Part shown: positions 26,338 to 35,849 of the stretch, one piece after another
How the letters are laid out: each line of letters starts with the position of its first letter
Numbering within the stretch: position 1 is the first letter of the stretch
Origin: Nonlabens arenilitoris
Lineage (GTDB): Bacteria > Bacteroidota > Bacteroidia > Flavobacteriales > Flavobacteriaceae
Assembly: GCF_002954765.1 (NCBI RefSeq)
Contig: NZ_MTPW01000001.1
Span: 434,001 to 498,000, forward strand
Length of the DNA stretch: 64,000 nt
Direction: 5' to 3'
Notes under the pieces: generated by a model
Databases searched by the model: none
What the model was told of the DNA's origin: nothing
What the model saw: only the letters and a program-made list of their open reading frames with translations
Made by a program: the position numbers and the translations under genes

Positions 26338-28050
26338 ATGTATTCACTAGCAATAATAGGTTTGGGACCTAGAGGTCTTAATGCTCTCGAGTGTTTATTT
26401 ATTACACTTTCGCGAAAGCGTAATACCACTATCCCAGTGATAGCACTTATTGAGTCTCAAGAAGAAATAGGAACAGGTAGTGCCTGGAACACACAACAAC
26501 CAAATGCTAATGCCATTAACATCTCTGATAGGGATCTAGTAGGGCTTACTAAACGTGAAACGATCGATAGAGATGAATTGCATATAGCTGCTTTTCCATC
26601 ATTTATTGATTGGGTACGTGATTATAAAAATCACCAAATAGATGAAAAAATAGATACTTATTTTAACCGGAATGTGATGGGCCACTATCTACATCAACGC
26701 GCAAAGTCAATAGTTGAACCTTTAATCAAACTAGGCATAGTAAATCTGATTAACGCTAGAGCTACTGGCTTAATTCTTAATAACCAAATTGCCGAAATAA
26801 GTTTTGAAGACAATAAGCATCCTGATATTATAGCCCAGCACGGCTTATTAACCACTGGGCATTTACCTGAAAAATGGTCTGTACAAGATCAAGAATTCAA
26901 TCAACATGCTACAGACAATGAAGGGATCTTTTATATCCACAACCCATACACGCAACAAGCCTATACATTATATAAACAGCTGCACAGCGTTGCCATTAAA
27001 GGTATGGGATTAAGTATGATTGATGTGGTACATCTATGCATAGAACAAATTGAAGGTGAATTTAAAATGGAAGGTTCAGGTCCTTTTCTGAAATTTCAGT
27101 ATGACACAAAGGTGAATTTAAAACTATATCCATTCTCTCTGGACGGTCTTCCTGTAATGCCTAAACCACTAGGCAAAACGGTAGATCAACAATTTAATGT
27201 ATCAAAACCAGATAGAGATCGATTAAAAGAAAAGCTACACCAATTAATTGATCATTCACAATTCACAAAAATTGAAGATATTTTAAAACCCATTGTAGAC
27301 GTGATTGAAACTGTATATAACCGCTTCAATGACGATGTAGAAAGTGATGATATTAGTTCTCTAATTACAAATTGGTTAATGGATAAAAAAACCAATAGTT
27401 CTTTATGGCTGGATACTAATTTAAAAACTGCTGATTATTTAAAAGAAGCTTGTTTAATGGCATATGGTGCTAGACCGTTCACACTAGATTATACTATAGG
27501 ACAAGTATGGAGACACTTGCAACCAGAACTCTATCCTATCTTTACGCATAGTAATCTGTCTCCAGAAATACAAAGTCAATTTATTAAAGTAGATGAGTTT
27601 ACAAAACGCTATTCTTATGGTCCACCTGTAAAACGTGTTTTACAATTAATTGCATTATCAGATTGTGGAATATTAGACTTTAGTATAGCAAATAACCCTA
27701 CAATTATAGAAAACAACAATGGATGGGCTTTAAAAAAACAATCCACTGAAAAAAAGGCCCATGCTATGGTCAACGGTGTACTAGCGAGTCCTAATTTAAA
27801 GAACATCAATGATTCTTTAATTAACGGTATGTTCAATACAAATTATTTAGAGCCATTTCATGATGAATTAGGTGTTAAAACTAATGAGCACGGACGAGTA
27901 CTTACTGAAACAGAATCGACTTTAAACTTATCTATTTTAGGTAGAAATGCAAAAGGATCTGTTTATGGTGTTGATGCGATACTAGAATGTTTTAGCCCTA
28001 AAATTATGGCATGGGCTGATCAATATGTGAAGGATTATTTAATGCAATAG
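26338..28050 (+). CDS. FAD/NAD(P)-binding protein (NAD_binding_9 type)
   Basis: This 570-residue protein starts with a Rossmann motif AIIGLGPRGLNALECL and has the family features ALIESQEEIGTGSAW and NANAINISDRD. It matches the PF13454 FAD/NAD(P)-binding family, annotated as putative flavoprotein hydroxylases or oxidoreductases without defined substrate. VAIKGMGLSMIDVV is the second nucleotide-binding segment. It is a single gene between the BLUF gene and a bidirectional terminator. The palindrome near-copy at 26405-26420 encodes LSRKR. Confidence 0.8.
   Translation: MYSLAIIGLGPRGLNALECLFITLSRKRNTTIPVIALIESQEEIGTGSAWNTQQPNANAINISDRDLVGLTKRETIDRDELHIAAFPSFIDWVRDYKNHQIDEKIDTYFNRNVMGHYLHQRAKSIVEPLIKLGIVNLINARATGLILNNQIAEISFEDNKHPDIIAQHGLLTTGHLPEKWSVQDQEFNQHATDNEGIFYIHNPYTQQAYTLYKQLHSVAIKGMGLSMIDVVHLCIEQIEGEFKMEGSGPFLKFQYDTKVNLKLYPFSLDGLPVMPKPLGKTVDQQFNVSKPDRDRLKEKLHQLIDHSQFTKIEDILKPIVDVIETVYNRFNDDVESDDISSLITNWLMDKKTNSSLWLDTNLKTADYLKEACLMAYGARPFTLDYTIGQVWRHLQPELYPIFTHSNLSPEIQSQFIKVDEFTKRYSYGPPVKRVLQLIALSDCGILDFSIANNPTIIENNNGWALKKQSTEKKAHAMVNGVLASPNLKNINDSLINGMFNTNYLEPFHDELGVKTNEHGRVLTETESTLNLSILGRNAKGSVYGVDAILECFSPKIMAWADQYVKDYLMQ
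26405..26420. repeat. Palindrome copy with one mismatch, in CDS
   Basis: CACTTTCGCGAAAGCG, one base from consensus, is read as LSRKR in the flavoprotein. Confidence 0.85.
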
Positions 28051-28071
28051 TCACCACTGTGAGATAAATGA

Positions 28072-28102
28072 AAAAAGCCAGTAATGTGATTACTGGCTTT
28101 TT
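28072..28102. terminator. Bidirectional terminator
   Basis: AAAAAGCCAGTAAT pairs perfectly with ATTACTGGCTTTTT around a GTG loop, between two convergent genes. Confidence 0.88.
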
Positions 28103-28127
28103 CTTTATTAATCAATTATAAAAAATA

Positions 28128-28604
28128 TTAATCCACAATATCTTCTAATTTTTGAATGGTATTAAGGGTATTCTCAATTCCATTAAGTTGATTTCTTACA
28201 ACATCTTTGTATTCATGTAAATAGTCTTGATTTTCTAAAACATCTTTATACTCATTAACAGCAGCCTTGTCACCACGTATACACTCTTCTAAAATAGCTT
28301 CTTCATTTTTACCTGTAAATGCAGTTTTAAAGTCCATCCATGTACGATGTGCTGCCGCAGTAGTGCTACCTTTTTCTACCGGTGTAGCGTTTAACATTCT
28401 TAACGATGCATCTAATTCATTAGCATATTGACTTCTTTGAGCAGCTTGGTTTTTAAAATATGTTTTAAGCCTGCTATTATCCACATCAGTTAGTGCGTTT
28501 TTATAACCTTTCTCTGCATCATAATTTTTTTCAAGCAATGCATTTAGAGCATTTACGGTAGCATCATGTGACTTTCTATTAGCTTCTTCTCTTGTAGTTT
28601 CCAT
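28128..28604 (-). CDS. DUF2383-like (PA2169-family) four-helix-bundle protein
   Basis: This 158-residue helical protein contains ATVNALNALLEKNYDAEKGY, FKNQAAQRSQYANEL, HRTWMDFKTAFTG and LEECIRGDKAAVNEY, which match the PA2169/DUF2383 ferritin-like family. These small proteins are usually stress-induced in Bacteroidetes and of unknown biochemical role. No signal peptide. A 43-residue ORF lies immediately upstream on the same strand. Confidence 0.82.
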   Translation of the reverse strand: METTREEANRKSHDATVNALNALLEKNYDAEKGYKNALTDVDNSRLKTYFKNQAAQRSQYANELDASLRMLNATPVEKGSTTAAAHRTWMDFKTAFTGKNEEAILEECIRGDKAAVNEYKDVLENQDYLHEYKDVVRNQLNGIENTLNTIQKLEDIVD

Positions 28605-28612
28605 AGTGTTTA

Positions 28613-28744
28613 TTATTTAGTTAGTGATTCATTTAATTGGCGTTTCATCTCCTTGACCTCTTTATTGCGCTTATGTTCCATATAGTAATTATAAGCTTGA
28701 AAAGCGAGTTGCGCCACGGTCAATACTTTAAAGAACTTTTTCAT
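28613..28744 (-). CDS. Small basic protein of 43 residues
   Basis: A complete ORF of 43 codons starts at ATG 28744 (MKKFFKVLTVAQLAFQAYNY) and ends 9 bases before the DUF2383-like gene starts. A short hydrophobic/aromatic N-terminal half is followed by a charged helix (EHKRNKEVKEMKRQLNESL). Small proteins of this shape, with one short hydrophobic stretch and a charged tail, are common beside stress genes in this group. I do not recognise it. Confidence 0.6.
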   Translation of the reverse strand: MKKFFKVLTVAQLAFQAYNYYMEHKRNKEVKEMKRQLNESLTK

Positions 28745-28865
28745 AGTTTTTATTTTAAAGATATTGAGGAATCTTCATGAAATAAACGATTTTAGCACTA
28801 TTTAACGATAAAAACACAACATATTCACAAAAAAGCATTCATTACAATAAATTTTATTAATTAAA

Positions 28866-30116
28866 TTAACACAACTTAATTGACTTTGGAAATTTATTTC
28901 TGATTTTACCCAATCCTAAATTATGAATACTACCTATATGTGTATGATGCTTTGATGTATCTGGAACATAAGAACTATTCTCCACCTGCTCGCCTATTGT
29001 TTTATATGCTTCTCTAAAAGAAGCTCCATCTACCACAAGGTTATTGATGTTATCTACAGTAAATAGATATTGATATTTCTCATCATTAAGGTCGATTTCC
29101 TTCACTATAATTTTCTTTATTGAATAATTAAAGATTTCTAGGATGTCGTTTAATTCTATAAAAGAAGCGATCACATTCTCTTTGAGCAATTGAAAATCTC
29201 TGTGATAACCACTAGGTAAATTATTTGTTATCAATAACATTTCAGTTTGTAAGGCTTGTATTTTATTGCACTTACCACGTATCAATTCAAAGACATCTGG
29301 ATTCTTTTTATGTGGCATGATGCTACTACCTGTGGTTAACTCATCAGGGAAACTTATAAACCCAAAATTTTGACTCATGTACAAACATATGTCCATAGCA
29401 AATCTGGAAAGTGTATTAGCCACATTTGATAAAGCAGCAGCAATGCTTCGCTCATTTTTACCTCTAGTGAGTTGTGCAGCTACTACATTATACTTTAACG
29501 CTGCAAAACCCATTTCTTGAGTAGTAAATTCTCTATCTATAGGAAAAGAGCTCCCATAACCTGCAGCACTTCCCAACGGATTTTGATCTACTATACGCAT
29601 CGTAGCGTCTAGAATATACACGTCATCTACCAGCAACTCTGCATAAGAAGAGAACCACAAACCAAAGGATGACGGCATCGCCACTTGTAAATGGGTGTAA
29701 CCTGGTAACAATTTATTTTGATATGTCTCGGCTAAATCTAACAATGTATCAAACAATGTTTTTACACTTGCTTTAGTTTGCCCCAGTGCCTCTTTGTAAT
29801 ACAATTGTAATGCTACAAGGACTTGATCATTTCTAGATCTTGCGGTGTGAATCTTTTTCCCTACTTCACCTAATTGTACAGTAAGTTCGTGTTCTATTTT
29901 AGAATGCACATCTTCAAATTGATCATCAATAATAAAAGTACCTTCTTCTATTTGTAGAGCAATGGCGTCCAATCCAGATTCTAATTGTTTCAATTCTTCA
30001 CTAGAAATGATATTAATTTTTGCTAGCATTCTAGCATGTGCACGAGAAGCTATTACATCATAAGGAGCAATATGTAGATCGATCTCACGATCGTTACCTA
30101 CTGTAAATTGTTCCAT
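28866..30116 (-). CDS. argH: Argininosuccinate lyase, N-terminus apparently frameshifted
   Basis: The 416 residues from the internal ATG at 30116 contain all core ArgH motifs: HTARSRNDQV, PLGSAAGYGSSFPIDR and the mobile loop GSSIMPHKKNPD. ArgH splits argininosuccinate to arginine and fumarate, the last step of the operon. The family normally has about 13 more residues. These are present in another frame from ATG 30154 (MKLWDKGIAIDKK), 11 bases after the argE stop. A run of six A at 30116-30121 appears to be one short, breaking the join to MEQFTVGNDRE. Either translation starts at 30116, or this is a real or sequencing frameshift. Confidence 0.9.
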   Translation of the reverse strand: MEQFTVGNDREIDLHIAPYDVIASRAHARMLAKINIISSEELKQLESGLDAIALQIEEGTFIIDDQFEDVHSKIEHELTVQLGEVGKKIHTARSRNDQVLVALQLYYKEALGQTKASVKTLFDTLLDLAETYQNKLLPGYTHLQVAMPSSFGLWFSSYAELLVDDVYILDATMRIVDQNPLGSAAGYGSSFPIDREFTTQEMGFAALKYNVVAAQLTRGKNERSIAAALSNVANTLSRFAMDICLYMSQNFGFISFPDELTTGSSIMPHKKNPDVFELIRGKCNKIQALQTEMLLITNNLPSGYHRDFQLLKENVIASFIELNDILEIFNYSIKKIIVKEIDLNDEKYQYLFTVDNINNLVVDGASFREAYKTIGEQVENSSYVPDTSKHHTHIGSIHNLGLGKIRNKFPKSIKLC

Positions 30117-30164
30117 TTTTTATCTATTGCAATTCCTTTATCCCAAAGTTTCATAATTCTATCT

Positions 30165-31229
30165 TTAAAAAATACTCGTTAATAAATTGATGTATATATC
30201 GATGCCTTCTTCAATTTCTTCTAGATATATAAACTCATCAGCGCTGTGAGATCTTGTGCTATCGCCAGGACCTAATTTTAAAGAAGGGCAACTTAAACAC
30301 GCCTGATCTGATAAGGTAGGTGATCCATAAGTGGTTCTTCCCATCGCTATTCCTGCTTGCACCAGTTCATGTTCTATAGAAATAGAAGAAGAATTTAATC
30401 GCAAACCTCTGGCAATAATCTCATCACAAGGCGATTGTTCTATCAGTATTTCTACGATCTCATGATTGCTGTATTTATCATTGACTCTTACATCAATGAC
30501 CAGTTCTACCTCTGACGGCACAGCATTATGTTGCACACCAGCTCTAATTTGCGTTACCGTCATTTTTACATCACCTAATACCTCAGATGATTTGTCAAAC
30601 TTAAAATCTTGGAACCATTTTAAAACCTTGATAGAATTATATATAGCATTATTATCATTAGGATGAGCAGCATGTCCTGGCGTCCCTTTTACTTTGGCAT
30701 CAAAAACGACCAATCCTTTTTCTGAAACTGCTAGATTCATTAAAGTAGGCTCGCCTACAATAGCAACATCTATATGTGGTATAATATCTAACATACTATT
30801 TAATCCATTTGGGCCGCTACTTTCCTCTTCGGCACTAGCGACTATGACCAGATTATATTTTAAATCTTTTTGATTGTAAAAATGAGTAAACGTAGCGATT
30901 AAAGAAACCAGACAACCACCGGCATCATTACTGCCTAGACCGTATAATTTACCATCTTCAACTATTGCTTTAAATGGATCTTTAGTATAGGCTTTATTGG
31001 GTTGCACGGTATCGTGATGTGAGTTTAATAATAACGTAGGTTTCCCTTTTTCAAAATATTTATTAGTCGCCCATATATTATTATAATCTCTTTTAAATGG
31101 AATTTCATGATCATTAAACCACGATTCTATTAATAGAGCAGTTCCTTCTTCTTCACTAGAAAATGATTTTGTTTCAATCATTTTTTTCAATAACTCTAGA
31201 GCCTCTTTTTTTAAATCTTGATGTTTCAT
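30165..31229 (-). CDS. argE: M20-family N-acylornithine deacetylase
   Basis: The start is set at ATG 31229 (MKHQDLKKEALELLKKM); the TAATG overlap with the end of argB supports it, giving 354 residues. M20 metallopeptidase motifs are complete: LLNSHHDTVQP, GLGSNDAGGCLVSL and SAEEESSGPNG. In this operon it should deacylate an N-acetyl- or N-succinyl-citrulline/ornithine intermediate after the ArgF' step. Position between argB and argH supports this over a general peptidase. Confidence 0.88.
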   Translation of the reverse strand: MKHQDLKKEALELLKKMIETKSFSSEEEGTALLIESWFNDHEIPFKRDYNNIWATNKYFEKGKPTLLLNSHHDTVQPNKAYTKDPFKAIVEDGKLYGLGSNDAGGCLVSLIATFTHFYNQKDLKYNLVIVASAEEESSGPNGLNSMLDIIPHIDVAIVGEPTLMNLAVSEKGLVVFDAKVKGTPGHAAHPNDNNAIYNSIKVLKWFQDFKFDKSSEVLGDVKMTVTQIRAGVQHNAVPSEVELVIDVRVNDKYSNHEIVEILIEQSPCDEIIARGLRLNSSSISIEHELVQAGIAMGRTTYGSPTLSDQACLSCPSLKLGPGDSTRSHSADEFIYLEEIEEGIDIYINLLTSIF

Positions 31230-32005
31230 TAGTTCGATATTGTAGTGAATAAACTGTTTGAGTTTTGAAGCATATCTGGTAATCCTACACATACTTTTTT
31301 CACGCCATTTTGAATAGCATGAAAACAATTTTGCAGTTTAGGCAGCATTCCGTCAGCAATAATTCCTTGCGATTTCAAATCTTGATAATTTTCTAGATTG
31401 ATATTCTTAATCACCGAATTCTCATCTGTAACATTCTGTAAAACTCCTTTTTTCTCAAAACAGTAATACAATTCTGTTTCATAGTTTTTGGCTAGTGCAA
31501 TAGCGAGTTCAGCAGCAAGAGTATCTGCATTTGTATTTAATAATAGACCATGTCCGTCATGCGTTATGGCGCAAAATACTGGAGTACGCTTTCGCGAAAG
31601 CAATACCTCAACAATCTCTGTATCTACTTTTACAACATCTCCTACATAACCGAAATCTACCTCTTCTACATCTCGTTTTTTAGACAAAATGGTATTACCG
31701 TCAGCTCCTGTGAATCCTATGGCATTGCACTGCTTAGCTTGCAACTTTGCCACGATAGTTTTATTCACTTTACCAGCATAAACCATAGTGGCAATGTCTA
31801 GTGTTTCTGAATCGGTGATGCGACGACCATCGATCATTTTTACCTCAAGATTCATTTTATGAGCTAATTCTGTAGCTACTTTTCCACCTCCATGAATAAG
31901 GACTTTCAGACCTTTTATCGCAGTAAATGTGGTTAAGAAATCATCTAGTGCTTGCTGGTCATTGATAATGTGTCCACCTATTTTTATAACTTTAAGCTGT
32001 TCCAT
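31229..32005 (-). CDS. argB: N-acetylglutamate kinase
   Basis: This 258-residue amino-acid kinase has VIKIGGHIINDQ at the N-terminus, HGGGK for the substrate carboxylate and GFTGADGN. It phosphorylates N-acyl-glutamate, the second step of arginine synthesis. Its ATG overlaps the argF' stop (TAATG), and its stop overlaps argE in the same way. A palindrome near-copy at 31587-31602 encodes LSRKR. Confidence 0.92.
   Translation of the reverse strand: MEQLKVIKIGGHIINDQQALDDFLTTFTAIKGLKVLIHGGGKVATELAHKMNLEVKMIDGRRITDSETLDIATMVYAGKVNKTIVAKLQAKQCNAIGFTGADGNTILSKKRDVEEVDFGYVGDVVKVDTEIVEVLLSRKRTPVFCAITHDGHGLLLNTNADTLAAELAIALAKNYETELYYCFEKKGVLQNVTDENSVIKNINLENYQDLKSQGIIADGMLPKLQNCFHAIQNGVKKVCVGLPDMLQNSNSLFTTISN
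31587..31602. repeat. Palindrome copy with one mismatch, in argB
   Basis: CGCTTTCGCGAAAGCA, one mismatch at the last base; read as LSRKR on the minus strand. Confidence 0.85.
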
Positions 32006-32943
32006 TATTCTATGTTTTCTAAAATATTTTTTAAAACTACTTGAGCTGCATAGGTCCTATTATTAGCCTGCTCGATGACAATGGAATTCTCACTATCTAG
32101 CACAGCATCTTCTACAACGACATTTCTTCTTACAGGAAGACAGTGCATAAATTTTGCTTTACCTAATTTTTCCTGAGTCATCATCCAGCTCGCGTCTTGA
32201 CTTAAAATCTTACCATAATCAGTATAACTGCTCCAGTTTTTCACATAGACAAAGTCAGCTTCTTTCAAAGCTTTTTCCTGATCATAAATCACCGGTGTTT
32301 CTTTTACAACCGCATCAGATAATTCATATCCCTGCGGATGTGTAATCGTAAGGTCTACGTTTGCCATTTGCATCACTTCTATAAATGAATTTGCCACCGC
32401 TTGCGGCAATGCTTTAGGATGCGGCGCCCAAGAAATAACCACTTTAGGATTTTTCTTGGTTTTCAATTCTTCAATCGTAATAACATCTGTAAGGGCTTGT
32501 AGAGGATGAGCTGTTGCACTTTCCATATTTACCACAGGTACTGATGCATATTTTATAAAACTATTCAGGACTACTTCTTGAGCGTCCTTTTCTTTATCCA
32601 CTAAAGAAGGAAAAGCTCTTACCGCAATCACATCTGCATATTGAGAGATGACCTGAGCTGCTTCTTTTACATGTTCAGAAGTGTCTGCATTCATCACCGT
32701 TCCATCGTCAAATTCTAGTTTCCAAGAATCATTCACATTTAATATTTGCACTTCTAACCCTAGGTTCTTTGCTGCTTTTTCTGTGCTTAATCGCGTTCTT
32801 AAACTCGCATTAAAAAACAACATCACCAAAGTTTTGTTCTTACCTAGATGTTGAAAATTATATGGTGTTTGTTTTATTGCAATTGCCTCATCTACTAATT
32901 GAGCAAGGTCTTTTATATCTTTAAGTTCAGTATATTTCTTCAT
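32005..32943 (-). CDS. argF': N-acyl (acetyl/succinyl)-ornithine carbamoyltransferase
   Basis: This 312-residue transcarbamylase carries FFNASLRTRLST in place of the STRT of ordinary ornithine carbamoyltransferases, plus WAPHPKALPQAVANSF and HCLPVRRN. These are hallmarks of the Bacteroidetes SOTCase / Xanthomonas AOTCase group, which act on N-succinyl- or N-acetyl-ornithine. At the residue I recall as deciding specificity (Pro90 in Bacteroides fragilis SOTCase, Glu92 in the Xanthomonas AOTCase) this protein has Ser89 (NADTSEH). It overlaps argD by ATGA and argB by TAATG. Confidence 0.9.
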   Translation of the reverse strand: MKKYTELKDIKDLAQLVDEAIAIKQTPYNFQHLGKNKTLVMLFFNASLRTRLSTEKAAKNLGLEVQILNVNDSWKLEFDDGTVMNADTSEHVKEAAQVISQYADVIAVRAFPSLVDKEKDAQEVVLNSFIKYASVPVVNMESATAHPLQALTDVITIEELKTKKNPKVVISWAPHPKALPQAVANSFIEVMQMANVDLTITHPQGYELSDAVVKETPVIYDQEKALKEADFVYVKNWSSYTDYGKILSQDASWMMTQEKLGKAKFMHCLPVRRNVVVEDAVLDSENSIVIEQANNRTYAAQVVLKNILENIE

Positions 32944-34064
32944 AATTCGGCTTTTAAAGCGTCAAAGAATAAATCGATATGAGATTCTTTAATCGTTAAT
33001 GGCGGCAAGATTCTTATCACGTTAGGATTTTTTGCACTACCAGTAAAAATGTGATGATTAAACAGAATGTTCTTTCTTAATGTCGCAATAGGAAAATCAA
33101 ATTCTAGTCCTAACATTAAGCCACGTCCTTTCACATTTTTAACCTGTGGTAATTCTTGAGCTCTTTTCAAAAAGTGAGCAGATACTGCTTTTGCATTATC
33201 CATTAATTGCTCCTTTTCTATAACATTGAGAACGGTAGAAACTGCAGTACACGCCAGATGATTACCGCCAAAAGTTGTTCCTAATAATCCATAAGAAGCC
33301 TTAATTTGTGGATGGATCAAAATACCACCTACAGGAAACCCATTTCCCATACCTTTTGCCATTGAAATAATATCTGGTTCTAGTCCATGTTTTTGAAATG
33401 CAAAAAAGTTACCGGTTCTACCAAAACCAGATTGCACCTCATCTGCAATAAAAGAAGTATTGTACTGACGACATAAAGCTTGTAAACCTTGATAAAACAC
33501 AGTAGTATCTTCATCTAGACCACCTACCCCTTGAATACATTCTACAATTACCGCGCAAACATTATTCTTATCTAGTGCTTTTTCTACAGCTTCCAGATCT
33601 CCTAATTCAATAATTTCTACTTCTTGTTGTGCATTTAATGGTGCGATAATTTTTGCATTATCTGTAGCCGCCACCGCTGCAGATGTACGACCATGAAAAC
33701 CATTTTTAAAAGCGATTACCTTATGCTTTCTATTATGAAAAGAAGCTAGTTTTAATGCGTTTTCATTTGCCTCTGCACCAGAATTACACATGAATAGTTG
33801 GTAATCTTTACAACCAGAAAAATCAACTAGTCGCTGAGCAAGTGCTTCTTGTAATGGGTTTTGAACCGCATTACTATAAAAGCCTATTTTAGAAACTTGC
33901 TCGCTTATATTATTTACATATTCTGGATGAGAATGACCTATAGAAATAACAGCATGACCACCGTACAAATCTAGATACTCGACATCATCATGATCATAAA
34001 CATAAACATCTTGTGCACGCACTGGCGTCACATCAAAAAGTGGATAAACATCAAATAAACTCAT
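32940..34064 (-). CDS. argD: Acetylornithine aminotransferase
   Basis: This 374-residue class III PLP aminotransferase has the full set of motifs: GGHAVISIGHSHP, NSGAEANENALKLA, FHGRTSAAVAATDN, DEVQSGFGRTG and the PLP lysine in ISMAKGMGNGFPVGG. It transaminates N-acyl-glutamate semialdehyde. ATGA overlaps at both ends show translational coupling with proC and argF'. Confidence 0.93.
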   Translation of the reverse strand: MSLFDVYPLFDVTPVRAQDVYVYDHDDVEYLDLYGGHAVISIGHSHPEYVNNISEQVSKIGFYSNAVQNPLQEALAQRLVDFSGCKDYQLFMCNSGAEANENALKLASFHNRKHKVIAFKNGFHGRTSAAVAATDNAKIIAPLNAQQEVEIIELGDLEAVEKALDKNNVCAVIVECIQGVGGLDEDTTVFYQGLQALCRQYNTSFIADEVQSGFGRTGNFFAFQKHGLEPDIISMAKGMGNGFPVGGILIHPQIKASYGLLGTTFGGNHLACTAVSTVLNVIEKEQLMDNAKAVSAHFLKRAQELPQVKNVKGRGLMLGLEFDFPIATLRKNILFNHHIFTGSAKNPNVIRILPPLTIKESHIDLFFDALKAEL

Positions 34065-34861
34065 ATCTGTTTTTCTTTAATCGTATTAATTTTTTGAAAA
34101 GAAGCTATCATTCCTTGAATAAGCGAACTACTCAATCCTTTATGCTCCATCTCGTTTAAGCCTTCTATGGTGCAACCTTTGGGCGTGGTAACTTTATCGA
34201 TCTCTTGTTCTGGGTGATTGCCTGTGGTTATCAATAAACTTGAAGCACCTTCGGCAGTATGCATTGCTAATAATTGTGCCTCGCTAGCGTCAAAACCTAA
34301 CTGAATCGCGGCTTGTGTACTCGCTCTTATTAACCGCATCCAGAAAGCTATTCCACTAGCACATACCACGGTTGCAGCTTGCATTTGTGTTTCTGGAATA
34401 ACTAGGGTTGTTCCCAAACGATTAAAAATAGCCTGAGCTACTTTTATTCTACGAGTCCCTTTTTCATTATGACACAAACAGGTCATCGATTTACCAACCG
34501 CGATCGCTGTATTGGGCATTGCTCTAATCACATGCTGATCTGAACCTATAATTGCCTCTATTTTATCGATAGTAAAACCAGTGATAGTCGATATCAACAC
34601 ATGGTTCTCATTAAATAAATCTTTAGTTGTTTCTAGAATATCCGTAAAATGTGCTGGTTGTACCGCAAAAATGATAATGTCAGATTTCTTGATTGCTTCT
34701 TCATTATCTGCAGTCAAAAACACGCCAGAATAATCTTGAAAAAACTCTAAATCTTCTAGATTCCTTTTAGTTAAATACAATGTCGTTATTGCATTATTAT
34801 GAATCAATCCCTTTGCGATGGAGCGGCCTAAATTACCAGTTCCTATAATGGCTATTTTCAT
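34061..34861 (-). CDS. proC: Pyrroline-5-carboxylate reductase
   Basis: The start at ATG 34861 (MKIAIIGTGNLGRSIAKGL) gives 266 residues. The NAD(P)-binding loop GTGNLG, ITGFTIDKIE, RAMPNTAIAVGKSMT and TTPKGCTIEGLNEME are typical ProC motifs. It makes proline from pyrroline-5-carboxylate. Its place inside the arginine operon, between argC and argD, is a known arrangement in Flavobacteriia and suggests shared control of glutamate-derived amino acids. Confidence 0.9.
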   Translation of the reverse strand: MKIAIIGTGNLGRSIAKGLIHNNAITTLYLTKRNLEDLEFFQDYSGVFLTADNEEAIKKSDIIIFAVQPAHFTDILETTKDLFNENHVLISTITGFTIDKIEAIIGSDQHVIRAMPNTAIAVGKSMTCLCHNEKGTRRIKVAQAIFNRLGTTLVIPETQMQAATVVCASGIAFWMRLIRASTQAAIQLGFDASEAQLLAMHTAEGASSLLITTGNHPEQEIDKVTTPKGCTIEGLNEMEHKGLSSSLIQGMIASFQKINTIKEKQI

Positions 34862-34871
34862 GATTTTGAGT

Positions 34872-35849
34872 TTAAAAAAAGTTGGCTTTAAGTTGTAAAC
34901 CTTGATCCTCTGGAAAATCATACATCAAGTTCATATTTTGTACTGCCTGTCCAGACGCTCCTTTCAATAAGTTATCGATGACACTCGTAATTAATAAAAT
35001 GTCATTATGCTTATGTAGATGAATAAGACACTTATTAGTATTAACTACTTGCTTTAAATGCACTTCTTTATCGGACACAAATACAAATGGCGAGTCTTTA
35101 TAGTAGTCCTTATAAAGGTCTTTTATTTTTTCTAGTGATAGGTCTATTTTAGTATAAGCTGTCGCAAAAATTCCCCTGCTGAAATCACCACGATTAGGCA
35201 CAAATAACACATTAGAATTAAAATCTTGTTGTGACTGTTTTAAAGTCTGATTTATTTCTCCTAGATGCTGATGCGTAAAAGCTTTATAGTGTGAGAAATT
35301 ATTATCTCTCCAAGTGAAATGTGTTGTAGGTGACAGACTTGTGCCTGCACCAGTTGCACCAGTAACCGCATTTACATGCACATCTTCTTTTATCAATTGT
35401 TGTGCTGCTAGTGGTAAAATGGCAAGTTGTATCGCTGTTGCAAAACATCCTGGATTTGCCACATGAGTAGCTTTTTTAATCTCTTCTTTTTGATACTCGC
35501 ACAGTCCATATGTGAACTCGCTTTCGCGAAAGCGTGCATATTCTATCAACCTAAAATCATTACTTAAATCGATAATTTTTGTATTCTTTGAAAATTGATG
35601 CTTCTCTAAAAAAGATTTTGAATTGCCATGGCCTAGACATAAAAACAAAACATCCACATTGTTATTTAACTGGTTTGTAAACACCAAATCTGTAGTACCC
35701 AAAAGATCTTGATGCACATCGCTTACGGCATTACCAGCGTTTGAGGTTGAGTATATAAAATCTATGACTACCTCATCATGGTGAATTAAAAGTCTTATTA
35801 ATTCTCCTGCTGTGTAACCTGCACCACCTATTATTCCTGCTTTAATCAT
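34872..35849 (-). CDS. argC: N-acetyl-gamma-glutamyl-phosphate reductase
   Basis: This 325-residue protein has the N-terminal GGAGYTAGELIRLL nucleotide-binding motif, NPGCFATAIQLA with the catalytic Cys, and a typical ArgC C-terminal domain. It reduces N-acyl-glutamyl phosphate. Its ATG overlaps the argG stop by ATGA. A perfect palindrome at 35519-35534 is read here as ARFRE, a third reading frame compared with other copies. Confidence 0.93.
   Translation of the reverse strand: MIKAGIIGGAGYTAGELIRLLIHHDEVVIDFIYSTSNAGNAVSDVHQDLLGTTDLVFTNQLNNNVDVLFLCLGHGNSKSFLEKHQFSKNTKIIDLSNDFRLIEYARFRESEFTYGLCEYQKEEIKKATHVANPGCFATAIQLAILPLAAQQLIKEDVHVNAVTGATGAGTSLSPTTHFTWRDNNFSHYKAFTHQHLGEINQTLKQSQQDFNSNVLFVPNRGDFSRGIFATAYTKIDLSLEKIKDLYKDYYKDSPFVFVSDKEVHLKQVVNTNKCLIHLHKHNDILLITSVIDNLLKGASGQAVQNMNLMYDFPEDQGLQLKANFF
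35519..35534. repeat. CGCTTTCGCGAAAGCG palindrome, perfect copy, in argC
   Basis: A perfect copy in a reading frame that differs from both the AFAKA and LSRKR frames. Confidence 0.95.

Noticed and set aside
30165..31328. Long argE start at 31328
   Set aside because: It would overlap argB by 100 bases; ATG 31229 forms the TAATG junction typical of this operon.
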